Source: Gammaproteobacteria bacterium
GTDB lineage: Bacteria; Pseudomonadota; Gammaproteobacteria; GRL18
DNA length: 35,793 nucleotides
NCBI GenBank assembly: GCA_026994225.1
Contig: JALWRI010000128.1
Span: forward strand, 1-35,793
Direction: 5' to 3'
The position numbers were made by a program, and so were the translations under genes. This document shows positions 8,887-18,402 of the stretch, piece by piece; the stretch's first letter is position 1; the number at the start of each line of letters is the position of its first letter. Under the pieces are notes generated by a model. The model was given only the letters and a program-made list of their open reading frames with translations, was not told the origin of the DNA and did not search any database.

Positions 8887-11791
8887 CCCTATTATTCCCT
8901 ACAGGTGGTGGAGCTAAAACCTCCCTGGTATTATTACTCCCTATTTTACTCACTACTCCTTCTCGTTCCATATCTTCAATAATCCTGGCTGCCCTATTAA
9001 ACCCAATACGTAATCGACGTTGTAACGCTGAAATAGATGCTTTACGTGTTTCTGTTACAATTTTTATTGCTTCATCATAGAGTGCATCCATATTATTATC
9101 TATTACCTTCTCATTGTTCTCTTCTTCTATCTCTTCTTCATCCACAATAATTTCATCTAAATATTCGGCTTCACCATACGATTTTAATTCATTCACGGTA
9201 GTCAATACTTCATCATCTGAAATTAATGCACCATGTACCCGCTGCGGAACACTGGTTCCAGGAGGAAGATATAGCATATCACCTCGCCCTAATAGATTTT
9301 CAGCTCCCATTTGATCTAAAATAGTACGTGAATCAATACGAGAAGATACCTGATAAGCAATACGAGTTGGCACATTTGCTTTAATTAATCCAGTGATAAC
9401 ATCAACAGAAGGACGTTGTGTTGCTAAAATTAAATGAATACCCGCAGCACGGGCTTTTTGTGTTAAACGAGCAATTAATTCTTCCACTTCTTTACCCACT
9501 GCCATCATCATATCTGCAAATTCATCAATAATAATGACGATATAAGGAAGCGGCTCTAATTTTGGTGCATAAATTCTTCCCGCTTCAGGATTTGCCGTAA
9601 AAAGCGGATCACTTACATATTCTCCTCGTTCTATGGCTACTTGAAGTTTTTTATTAAAACCAATAATATTACGCACTTTCATTGCTGACATAAGTTGGTA
9701 ACGACGTTCCATTTCAACAACACACCAACGCAAGGCATTTGCTGCTTCTTTCATCTGTGTTACCACCGGCGTTAATAAATGAGGAATACCGTCATAAACG
9801 GAAAGTTCTAACATTTTAGGATCAATCATAATCATCCTAATATCGTCCGGGGTACCGCTAAATAATAAGCTAACTATCATACCATTAACCCCTATAGATT
9901 TACCGGAACCGGTTGTTCCAGCAACTAATAAATGGGGCATTTTTGCTAAATCTGCGATAACCGCTTTACCATTAATATCATGGCCTAAAATCAAAGGTAA
10001 AATATGCGTATTGTCATTAAACAAGGTAGAATGCAATATTTCACTAAAATAGACAGTTTGCCGATCTTCATTAGGAATTTCCAAACCAATAGTGGGTTTA
10101 CCTGGAATAACTTCTAATACACGTACACTGCTTACTAATAATGCTCGGGCTAAATCTTTTTCTAAACCGGTAATTTTACTTACTTTAATACCTGGCGCTA
10201 ACATCAATTCAAATAAATTAATAACAGGACCTTGATGTACTTCAACCACTTCTACCTTAATTTTAAAATCCCGTAACTTATCTTCTACCATACGGGACTT
10301 TTCTGCAATTACTTGCTCTGATATTTGCTGTTTATTGCCTGTGATCAATGTTAATAACGACACAGGGGGAACAACGAATTGTTTTTTCTCAACCTTAGAC
10401 GCTTTATCTTCTTCAATCACTACCTTTGCTATATTTACGCTATCTGCTACCCTATCATCTTCTAAATACTCTGCCACCATCTCTTGCGGTTCGATAGCAT
10501 TATTTTCCTGTTGTTCTGTTTTATTTTGCTTATTCTCTGTTTGCTCTTCCAGAACGATTGCATCATCAACTAAAATAACCTGTTTCTTTTGCAAATCCCA
10601 TATTTCTGCAGTGCTTCTACTTTCTTGCTTGTTCAGCATAGCTTGTTCTTGATCTTCTATGCTTTCTATTATGCTTGTTCTTTCATCTATTCGTTTTTCT
10701 GGTAAAAACGAAGCAATCATATTGTGAGTCACTTCCCCTGTAAACTCAGGCTTATTATGTTGTGTAGTTTCTAGCTTTAGTGGTGCCATGTCGGGCTGAC
10801 TGACTGTTACATCTTCTAGCATATTAGCAAACAACGGTTTAACCTGTGCATCCACTTCTTTTTTTTCTATCTGCGTATCAATCGGCGTGATACATTCTGT
10901 AGATAATTCTGATAAAGTATCTATATCGCTCATAGATTGCTCTGGTAATATTTTTTCTGTTACAGATACTGTTTGTTTATCACTTTCCTCTTCCTCATCC
11001 ATAACAAATAATGGTTCCGGTTTCATATCAAACAATATATTCGCTTCATCTTCTGGCAAATTTTGCCTTATATCTTCTTTTTTTACTACTGATTTATCTT
11101 TGCCTTGCTCCTTTGTCAAAGCGTAGTCTATAACAGATGTTTCCTTATTCAAGGACATCTTTGTCTTTATTTTGTCATAAATAGATAGACACATTGCCCC
11201 GATAGTTTCTATCGTTTGCATCCAGGATAATCCTGTAAATAATGTAATGCCAATAATAAATATCCCTAATAACAATAAACTTGCACCCAATATATTCACA
11301 TATTCAAGAAAATGGTGAGCTAAAATATTTCCCCAAATCCCTCCTCCAGCAAGCGGTAGATCCGTATACATAGGTGAAATAAAATGCAAACTACTTAATG
11401 CACATCCTGCACTAATAAAAAAGACGATACCTACTAATACAACCGTAAAATGTTTTGGCTCAAAAAAGGTTTTAAAACTTCTTCCTAAATAAATATACCC
11501 GCCTATTAATAAAATAAAAACAGGCACACAATATGCCATATAACCCATTAAATAGAGAAGCAAATCAGCTATCCATGCACCTACATACCCCGCGGCATTA
11601 TGTATTACTGCATTTTCTTTTACACTTGACCACGCTGAATCAGCGGGAGAAAAGGTGAGAATGGATAATAAAAGACAGGATGCTAAACAAATAGATAAAA
11701 TTAACCCACTTTCACGTAATCGACGTTGTAAAGTATTCGATACCCCTTGTTTATGACTTTTTCTACGATTTTTTTTAATTAACGCTATCAT
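8879..11791 (-). CDS. ftsK: DNA translocase FtsK
   Basis: FtsK anchors at the division septum and pumps DNA to clear and unlink chromosome termini with XerCD. The 970-residue protein has four N-terminal membrane helices (about 30-195). A long acidic, Glu/Gln-rich linker follows (about 200-480). The RecA-type motor carries Walker [10 protein letters not shown] (about 620-630) and Walker [13 protein letters not shown] (about 750-760). The C-terminal gamma winged helix (about 910-960: [22 protein letters not shown]) reads KOPS sites. The length is shorter than E. coli FtsK, mostly in the linker. No strong ribosome-binding site precedes ATG 11791. It heads an operon with lolA and is divergent from trxB across 245 bases. 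Confidence 0.97.
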   Translation of the reverse strand: MIALIKKNRRKSHKQGVSNTLQRRLRESGLILSICLASCLLLSILTFSPADSAWSSVKENAVIHNAAGYVGAWIADLLLYLMGYMAYCVPVFILLIGGYIYLGRSFKTFFEPKHFTVVLVGIVFFISAGCALSSLHFISPMYTDLPLAGGGIWGNILAHHFLEYVNILGASLLLLGIFIIGITLFTGLSWMQTIETIGAMCLSIYDKIKTKMSLNKETSVIDYALTKEQGKDKSVVKKEDIRQNLPEDEANILFDMKPEPLFVMDEEEESDKQTVSVTEKILPEQSMSDIDTLSELSTECITPIDTQIEKKEVDAQVKPLFANMLEDVTVSQPDMAPLKLETTQHNKPEFTGEVTHNMIASFLPEKRIDERTSIIESIEDQEQAMLNKQESRSTAEIWDLQKKQVILVDDAIVLEEQTENKQNKTEQQENNAIEPQEMVAEYLEDDRVADSVNIAKVVIEEDKASKVEKKQFVVPPVSLLTLITGNKQQISEQVIAEKSRMVEDKLRDFKIKVEVVEVHQGPVINLFELMLAPGIKVSKITGLEKDLARALLVSSVRVLEVIPGKPTIGLEIPNEDRQTVYFSEILHSTLFNDNTHILPLILGHDINGKAVIADLAKMPHLLVAGTTGSGKSIGVNGMIVSLLFSGTPDDIRMIMIDPKMLELSVYDGIPHLLTPVVTQMKEAANALRWCVVEMERRYQLMSAMKVRNIIGFNKKLQVAIERGEYVSDPLFTANPEAGRIYAPKLEPLPYIVIIIDEFADMMMAVGKEVEELIARLTQKARAAGIHLILATQRPSVDVITGLIKANVPTRIAYQVSSRIDSRTILDQMGAENLLGRGDMLYLPPGTSVPQRVHGALISDDEVLTTVNELKSYGEAEYLDEIIVDEEEIEEENNEKVIDNNMDALYDEAIKIVTETRKASISALQRRLRIGFNRAARIIEDMEREGVVSKIGSNNTREVLAPPPVGNNRDE

Positions 11792-11847
11792 ATTGTTTAC
11801 TTTTAAAAAAAACTTATTATCTCAGTGTTAGATAAGGTTCTATGGGC

Positions 11848-11870
11848 AAAATATCCTCTTGGAATATTTT
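11848..11870. repeat. AT-rich inverted repeat between ftsK and trxB
   Basis: AAAATATCC, a four-base TCTT loop and GGAATATTTT form a nearly perfect stem with one bulged base, followed on the + strand by more T. It lies upstream of both divergent genes, so an operator is more likely than a terminator. The stem is AT-rich and could be chance. Confidence 0.35.
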
Positions 11871-11940
11871 TTATAGGATCATTAAAAATGGATAACGAAA
11901 GAGCTTATCTTCAATTCGACTCATTGTAAAGCAATAGTAA

Positions 11941-13002
<1,062 letters not shown>

Positions 13003-13021
13003 CACTGTTAAAAATATAACA

Positions 13022-13063
13022 CTTCTTAGTCAAATTTTGCCATTCTCTAATTTGTCTAAGAAG
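13022..13063. repeat. Long inverted repeat between trxB and the REC-kinase gene
   Basis: CTTCTTAGTCAAA (13022-13034) and TTTGTCTAAGAAG (13051-13063) are inverted copies with one mismatch around a 16-base loop. No T-run follows, so it is not a standard intrinsic terminator. It ends 30 bases before ATG 13094 and could be a 5'-leader RNA hairpin or an operator. Confidence 0.6.
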
Positions 13064-13093
13064 ATACTACCATTCAATCTGGACACCCATATC

Positions 13094-14503
13094 ATGAGCA
13101 ATATTAATCGTCGAATTTTAATTATCGATGATGATGTAGAAGTAAGAAACGCTTACCAAAAAATTTTATTACCTGATACCAATAAGAATACCAAAGAACG
13201 TGAATTAATGGCTTTGTTAGATGCAAATCACACTTCTCAAATTCAAAGTACAACAGAATTTCATCTTGATTTTGCCAGTCAAGGGCAAATTGGATTTGAA
13301 ATGGTAAAAACAGCCATAGCACAACAGACACCTTTTGCTTTGGCTTTTATTGATATGCGTATGCCTTTAGGATGGAATGGCACTCAAACCGCTACCAAAA
13401 TCAGACAAATAGATCCACACATTGAAATAGTCATTGTTACAGCTTATTCTGATGCTTCCATTTCTGATATTGTAAAACAGGTTGGAATGCCTGATAAATT
13501 ACTTTTTTTACGTAAACCTTTTGAAGGAGATGAAATACTGCAATTAGCTCTTAGCCTTACCTCTAAATGGAATAAGCTCAGTTATAGAACCCGAGAACTA
13601 CAAAATTCATTACAACAATTAGATGAAAAAAATCATTCTTTACAACATGAAATTCAATTACGACAGGAAAAAGAACAGGCTTTAAAAAAGTCCACTCAAC
13701 AACTTGAAGCCTCTTTGCTGGAATTAAAAAAAGCACAAAATAAGTTAGTTGAAGCAGAAAAAATGGCTGCTTTAAATACCTTAGTTGCCGGGGTTGCACA
13801 TGAAATTAATACACCCGTAGGCGCAAGTTTAACAGGTATTAGCTATTTACATACCGAGCTAGAAAATATTAAAAAAGCCTATGATAATGAGGAACTAGAA
13901 GAACAAGACTTTTATAAATTTCTCGATACCAGTATGGAATTAACCGCTTCCATGCAACATAATCTCCAACGTACCGCAGATTTAGTAAAAAGTTTTAAAC
14001 AAGTTGCCGTGGATCAATCACACGATCAATTACGTACATTTAATTTAAGTGATTATCTACATACTATCTTACTTAGCTTAAAAAGTACCACCAAAAAACG
14101 TCTTGAGATTACTGTAAACACTCCTGATAAAATTAATATTACTGGCTATCCTGGGGCATTTTCACAATTAATTACTAATTTAATTATGAATACTTTAATG
14201 CATGGATACCCTAATTCTGATACCTTAGGAAAAGTAGATATTAATCTTAGCACTGATCATAGACGGGTAAAACTCTATTACCGAGATTATGGCAAAGGAA
14301 TTCCAAAAGAACACCTTAATAAAGTCTTTGAACCTTTTTTTACCACCAAACGACAATCTGGAGGAACAGGACTAGGATTACATATACTCTACAATATTAT
14401 TACCCAACAATTAGAAGGAAATGTGCAGCTCAGTAGTGAGATTAATCAAGGCATGCAAATTTTTATTTACTTTCCCATTACACTTAAGAAGAAAACTGCA
14501 TGA
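13094..14503 (+). CDS. Soluble hybrid: receiver domain plus histidine kinase
   Basis: The 469-residue protein has no membrane segment. Residues 7-155 are a receiver domain with acidic pocket D12-D14, phospho-acceptor D87 (FIDMRMPLGWNG) and K141 (LRKPF). An insertion of about 30 residues lies between helix 1 and strand 2, a feature I associate with one family of REC-kinase proteins. A coiled coil (165-225) leads to HisKA with H236 (VAGVAHEINTP). The HATPase domain has NLIMNTLMHGY, DYGKGIP, FEPFFTTK and GTGLGLHI. All catalytic motifs look intact. ATG 13094 is chosen because the receiver begins directly after it; a TTG extension to 13037 would run through the inverted repeat. The 3' end overlaps the convergent phoQ-like gene by 20 bases. 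Its target is unknown. Confidence 0.9.
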   Translation: MSNINRRILIIDDDVEVRNAYQKILLPDTNKNTKERELMALLDANHTSQIQSTTEFHLDFASQGQIGFEMVKTAIAQQTPFALAFIDMRMPLGWNGTQTATKIRQIDPHIEIVIVTAYSDASISDIVKQVGMPDKLLFLRKPFEGDEILQLALSLTSKWNKLSYRTRELQNSLQQLDEKNHSLQHEIQLRQEKEQALKKSTQQLEASLLELKKAQNKLVEAEKMAALNTLVAGVAHEINTPVGASLTGISYLHTELENIKKAYDNEELEEQDFYKFLDTSMELTASMQHNLQRTADLVKSFKQVAVDQSHDQLRTFNLSDYLHTILLSLKSTTKKRLEITVNTPDKINITGYPGAFSQLITNLIMNTLMHGYPNSDTLGKVDINLSTDHRRVKLYYRDYGKGIPKEHLNKVFEPFFTTKRQSGGTGLGLHILYNIITQQLEGNVQLSSEINQGMQIFIYFPITLKKKTA

Positions 14504-15836
14504 TAAAACATGCACCCCCCTTGGTACTTTGTTTAATAGATAACGTCGCTTGATATACATCTAAAATATCTCTGATGATAGACAGCCCGATACCGTGTCC
14601 AGGTACACTTTGATCAATACGTGCGCCACGTTGAAAAATGCTATCAATGTTATCTTCTGATATCCCTATTCCATCGTCCTCAATCATCATACAATATTTT
14701 CCTTGCTGCATTGATATTGTCAAATATACGCTATGTTGACACCATTTATAGGCATTATCCAAGGTATTTCCTAACAACTCTAATAGATCGCCTTCATCCC
14801 CTTTAAACATAGGTTCATCTATTCCCTGATAATGGAATATCACTCCTTTTTCGCTGTACACTTTATCTAACGAATCAATAATTTTATTAATAATTGGCAA
14901 TACCGGTATTGCTGCTTTTATCCCTAAAGCACCTTTTGTTGCTGCTCGTTGTAATTGATACTCTACAATACGATCCATACACACTACTTGTTCTGTTATG
15001 ACTGTCGCTATTTCTGTTGATAACTGGCTTTTTTGATTGGTATACATCAAACTACGTAATACCGCTAAAGGGGTTTTTAAACTATGCGTTAAATCTGCTA
15101 AAGCATTTTGATAACGTTGTTGGCGTGCTTTTTCGTGATGTAATAAAATATTTAAATTATCTGTTACTCGTTGTAATTCTTTTGGGTAAGTATCTTCTAA
15201 ATACTGTTTTTCTCCTTTTTCTATTGCTATCAATTCTACCTCTAGTTTTTTTAATGGCTGTAATCCCCATACTAATACCATAAATTGCAAAATTAATAAC
15301 ATTATTACCATTAAGGCTAACCAACCCCATAAATTATGCCTATAATTTTGTAGTTGCTGTTGAAACCCTTGCAAATTTTCTATAATAGTAAAGATTAAGG
15401 GATAAAAAGTCGTACCTATTTGCCAACGTACGCCATAATTTAAAATAAAATAATGTTCTTTATCCGTTTTAACATAGGAAAATTTATGTACCCCCGCAGC
15501 GGGCGTATCAATAGCAGGTAAGGTAATATTCAGTGATGAGGGTGATTTCCAGAGTATTTCATTTTCTTTGCTGACCACTCCATAAAGCCCTGAGTCTGGT
15601 GAGGATAGACGTGCTTCAGCCAACTGTATTGGCATATATACGTTGCCTTTTTCGCTAATATCTGCTGCCGCCATCAGCATATACACTTGCCCTAACAACC
15701 GCTCTCGTTGTGCAGTGGTAGCACTTTCTTTAAATGCTTTATCGAGAGCCAAAGCAGTCAGGATCATCATAATCATTAAGACCATACTGGCTGCAAAAAT
15801 TAAGCGTATTGTTAAAGAAAAATGGGACAAACGCAT
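14484..15836 (-). CDS. phoQ: PhoQ-type sensor histidine kinase
   Basis: This inner-membrane sensor kinase is probably the partner of the regulator just upstream. The 450-residue protein has TM1 (about 11-31), a periplasmic domain of about 135 residues and TM2 (about 169-190). HAMP-like residues follow, then the phosphorylation site H251 in DLTHSLKTPLAVL, which matches the PhoQ signature almost exactly. The ATP-binding domain has GNTLDNAYKW (N357/N361), EDDGIGI and GHGIGLSI. The start at 15836 lies one base after the regulator's stop (TAA-G-ATG); the 33-codon upstream extension is regulator gene read out of frame. The periplasmic part does not show an obvious acidic patch like the enterobacterial Mg2+ sensor, so the signal is uncertain. 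Confidence 0.88.
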   Translation of the reverse strand: MRLSHFSLTIRLIFAASMVLMIMMILTALALDKAFKESATTAQRERLLGQVYMLMAAADISEKGNVYMPIQLAEARLSSPDSGLYGVVSKENEILWKSPSSLNITLPAIDTPAAGVHKFSYVKTDKEHYFILNYGVRWQIGTTFYPLIFTIIENLQGFQQQLQNYRHNLWGWLALMVIMLLILQFMVLVWGLQPLKKLEVELIAIEKGEKQYLEDTYPKELQRVTDNLNILLHHEKARQQRYQNALADLTHSLKTPLAVLRSLMYTNQKSQLSTEIATVITEQVVCMDRIVEYQLQRAATKGALGIKAAIPVLPIINKIIDSLDKVYSEKGVIFHYQGIDEPMFKGDEGDLLELLGNTLDNAYKWCQHSVYLTISMQQGKYCMMIEDDGIGISEDNIDSIFQRGARIDQSVPGHGIGLSIIRDILDVYQATLSIKQSTKGGACFIMQFSS

Positions 15837-15837
15837 C

Positions 15838-16515
15838 TTATATTTGTTTAGCGGTAAAACGGTATCCTCTACCACGTAATGTTTCAATAGGTTTCCACTT
15901 GGAATGAGGATCAATTTTACGGCGTAACCGTCCAATCATCACTTCAATCACATTACTATCTCTATCATCATCATGTGGATACAAATAGTCGGCTAACTCT
16001 CCTTTAGATAAGACTTTACCTTTTTTACGAATTAAATATTCCAATAAACGATATTCAAAAGCCGTTAATTCTACCAATATATCTTGCACGTAGACTTTTT
16101 GGGCATCCATATCAATACGTAATACATCACAACGGAACTCATTTAACCCATCAGTTGCTGAACGTCTTAATAAGGCTTTTATACGTGCTAATAATTCTTC
16201 TATTTGAAAGGGTTTAACCAAATAGTCATCTGCCCCAGCATCTAATCCCTCTACCCTATCTTGCCAACGTCCTCTTGCTGTTAACAATAAAACAGGTAGT
16301 TTATTACCTGCTTTACGTAAACGTTGAATAATTTCTAATCCTGATAAACCGGGTAAACCAATATCAATAACAGCCAAATCATACGGATACTCACTAGCAA
16401 GATAATAACCTTCGTGTCCTTCAGCACTGACATCTACCGTATAACCTGCTATTTCAAGTTGTTCTTTTACTTGTTGCTGAATAATGATTTCATCCTCTAT
16501 ATATAAAATACGCAT
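15838..16515 (-). CDS. phoP: PhoP-type response regulator
   Basis: An OmpR/PhoP-family transcription factor of 225 residues. The receiver has D7-D9-type acidic residues (YIEDE), phospho-acceptor D51 (VIDIGLPG), T79 and K101 (VKPFQ), the same numbering as enterobacterial PhoP. The C-terminal winged helix has LTAFEYRLLEYLIRKKGKVL, the recognition segment SNVIEVMIGRLRRKI and the wing RGRGYRF. ATG 16515 gives the family start MRILYIEDE; a TTG at 16524 directly after the upstream stop is an alternative. The gene sits between a PepSY protein (9-base gap) and the sensor kinase (1-base gap), so all three are very likely one transcript. Confidence 0.92.
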   Translation of the reverse strand: MRILYIEDEIIIQQQVKEQLEIAGYTVDVSAEGHEGYYLASEYPYDLAVIDIGLPGLSGLEIIQRLRKAGNKLPVLLLTARGRWQDRVEGLDAGADDYLVKPFQIEELLARIKALLRRSATDGLNEFRCDVLRIDMDAQKVYVQDILVELTAFEYRLLEYLIRKKGKVLSKGELADYLYPHDDDRDSNVIEVMIGRLRRKIDPHSKWKPIETLRGRGYRFTAKQI

Positions 16516-16524
16516 GATAAGCAA

Positions 16525-16818
16525 TTACTGTACATGACCGGTTTTTTTATCAATATAAAAACTACGTACATCCCCATCTACAGTCAATACTTTTGCTTTA
16601 AAACTATGCGTATATTCTTGTATTGACAATAATCGACCCCCACCACTGTATTGCATTACTACATTAATTGCTTCTTGTTGGCTTATTCCTAAAGCATAAT
16701 ATTTTCCACTGTATGAGCTTGCACCCATAGTGGCATCCTCAGGACGTTGCCACTCTTTTGCAAAAAGAGAAGAACATTGCAGCACTAGCAGTAATAAGAT
16801 CAAAAGCCCTTTCATCAT
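16525..16818 (-). CDS. Small exported PepSY-domain protein
   Basis: The 97-residue protein has a signal peptide (MMKG, a hydrophobic leucine-rich core, cleavage near LFAKE). The mature domain of about 75 residues has the PepSY pattern: ISQQEAINVVMQYSGGGRLLSI helix-turn, then two strands ending in VRSFYIDKKTGHV. ATG 16818 (or the adjacent ATG at 16815) has AGGAA at correct spacing. PepSY proteins are commonly encoded next to PhoPQ-like systems and are thought to inhibit peptidases or tune the sensor in the periplasm. That role here is inferred from position: first gene of the PepSY-regulator-kinase operon. Confidence 0.85.
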   Translation of the reverse strand: MMKGLLILLLLVLQCSSLFAKEWQRPEDATMGASSYSGKYYALGISQQEAINVVMQYSGGGRLLSIQEYTHSFKAKVLTVDGDVRSFYIDKKTGHVQ

Positions 16819-16851
16819 TATATTCCTGAGTATTATCAAACAATATCTCTT

Positions 16852-16885
16852 ACTATATACTATAAATACTGAATGCTCTCTGAAT
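16852..16885 (-). promoter_or_regulatory. PhoP-box-like direct repeat and -10 element for the PepSY-phoP-phoQ operon
   Basis: Read on the minus strand, ATTCAG-AGAGC-ATTCAG is an exact six-base direct repeat with a five-base spacer. It is followed by 11 bases and TATAGT (16852-16857) as the -10. This 6-5-6 spacing and the distance to the -10 match the known geometry of PhoP-activated promoters, although the half-site differs from the enterobacterial TGTTTA. Autoregulation is an inference. Confidence 0.5.
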
Positions 16886-16904
16886 AAACATTAATGATAC
16901 TGAT

Positions 16905-16925
16905 AACAGTTCCTGCATCACTGTT
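16905..16925. repeat. Short perfect inverted repeat upstream of the PhoP-type operon
   Basis: AACAGT, nine bases and ACTGTT. It lies between the nhaD stop and the PhoP-box-like repeat, with no T-run on the minus strand. A second operator is possible, but a six-base arm can occur by chance. Confidence 0.3.
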
Positions 16926-16954
16926 TTAGCAATATTTTACGCTCATATAAAACT

Positions 16955-18388
16955 TTAAAATAAGGATTGATTTAACCACATATGTACTGCAATACTTGCA
17001 ATATAACCGGCTGCTATAACAGGCATCCATTTTAAATGACTAAAAAAGGTATATTGTCCCCGTGCTTGCCCCATTAATGCAACCCCTGCAGCAGAACCAA
17101 TAGAGAGTAATGAACCCCCTACCCCGGCTGTCAAAGTAACTAATAACCATTGTCCCTCTGACATGGCAGGATTCATCGTTAATATCGCAAACATTACCGG
17201 AATATTATCTACTATTGCAGACAGTACACCGACAGCAATATTTGCCATCGTTGCTCCCCATTGAGTATACATCACTTCTGATACCATAGTTAAATAACCT
17301 AAAAAACCTAATCCACCCACGCATAAGACGACCCCATAAAAGAAAAATAAGGTATCCCATTCTGCTCTCGCTACTGGTGCAAAAACATCAAAAGCAACGA
17401 CATCACCAATTTTACCTTCATGCTGTAGAGATGTTTCTGCTATAGCTAATTTAGTCGTTTTTTTCAAAAAGAAACCAAAAATTTGTAAATAACTTAATCC
17501 TGTTAACATGCCAATCACTGGAGGAAGACCCAAAAAGTTATGAAAACTCACAGCCGTTACTATCGTCAATAAAAATAAGATAATAATACGTTTTGCTCCC
17601 CGTTTCATACTAACCATTTCACTATTTGCTGTTGGACTTGCATCAGGTATGGCAAAATGCATGATGACTGCTGGAACAAGAAAATTAACTAACGAAGGAA
17701 CAAATAAAGCAAAAAAACCAAAAAAATCAATAACACCTTTTTGCCATACCATTAATGTCGTAATATCACCGAAGGGACTAAATGCTCCCCCTGCATTAGC
17801 TGCCACTACAATATTAATACAAGCAATTGATACAAAACGAGTATTTTTCCCACCTACTGCTAACACTACTGCACACATTAATAATGCAGTGGTTAAATTA
17901 TCTGCCACTGGTGAGATAAAGAAAGCTAAAAATCCCGTCATCCAAAATAATTGCCTAAAGGTAAAGCCTTTTTTTATCAACCAAGAACGTAATGCATTAA
18001 AAACCTCACGTTCATCCATTGCATTAATATAAGTCATCGCAACTAATAAAAATAGCATTAATTCCGCATATTCTAGCAAATTATGTCTTACTGCATGTTC
18101 TGCTAACTCAGACATACCCTGTTGCGCATAAACCAAACCAATCATCATCCAGATAATACCTGCAGCTAAAACAACGGGTTTTGATTTACGTAAATGTGTA
18201 AATTCTTCTACCATAACTAAACTATATGCAAGAAGAAAAATAACAATAGAGGCTATTCCCACCGCACTAGCAGTTAAATTTAAAGGCTGATGCGTATTCG
18301 TCACCGCCTCTGCTGCAAATAATGCAAGAGGAAAACAACAAAAAACACCTAATATTACCCAAAAACTGCTTGTCATTATTTTATTCAT
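16955..18388 (-). CDS. nhaD: NhaD-type Na+/H+ antiporter
   Basis: An inner-membrane antiporter of 477 residues, in the ion-transporter superfamily (ArsB/NhaD permease fold). After an N-terminal hydrophobic segment ending near LFAAEA there are about a dozen membrane helices. The family-conserved SPVADNLTTALLM (about 160) and NAGGAFSPFGDITTLMVW (about 200-217) are intact, as are the acidic and polar residues in the second half (SAIVDNIPVMFA, about 390). ATG 18388 directly follows GGGAGGA; a TTG one codon upstream is less likely. It starts 14 bases after the SLC13-type gene, so the two are probably co-transcribed, joining Na+ export with a transporter family that often uses Na+. Confidence 0.92.
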   Translation of the reverse strand: MNKIMTSSFWVILGVFCCFPLALFAAEAVTNTHQPLNLTASAVGIASIVIFLLAYSLVMVEEFTHLRKSKPVVLAAGIIWMMIGLVYAQQGMSELAEHAVRHNLLEYAELMLFLLVAMTYINAMDEREVFNALRSWLIKKGFTFRQLFWMTGFLAFFISPVADNLTTALLMCAVVLAVGGKNTRFVSIACINIVVAANAGGAFSPFGDITTLMVWQKGVIDFFGFFALFVPSLVNFLVPAVIMHFAIPDASPTANSEMVSMKRGAKRIIILFLLTIVTAVSFHNFLGLPPVIGMLTGLSYLQIFGFFLKKTTKLAIAETSLQHEGKIGDVVAFDVFAPVARAEWDTLFFFYGVVLCVGGLGFLGYLTMVSEVMYTQWGATMANIAVGVLSAIVDNIPVMFAILTMNPAMSEGQWLLVTLTAGVGGSLLSIGSAAGVALMGQARGQYTFFSHLKWMPVIAAGYIASIAVHMWLNQSLF

Positions 18389-18402
18389 CAATCCTCCCTA
18401 CC

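Noticed and set aside
9114-11126. Plus-strand open frames inside ftsK
   Set aside because: They are serine-rich shadows of a clear ftsK reading frame, mostly opposite its acidic linker, with no ribosome-binding sites or family features.
13022-13063. Intrinsic terminator of trxB
   Set aside because: The hairpin is AT-rich with a 16-base loop and has no following T-tract.
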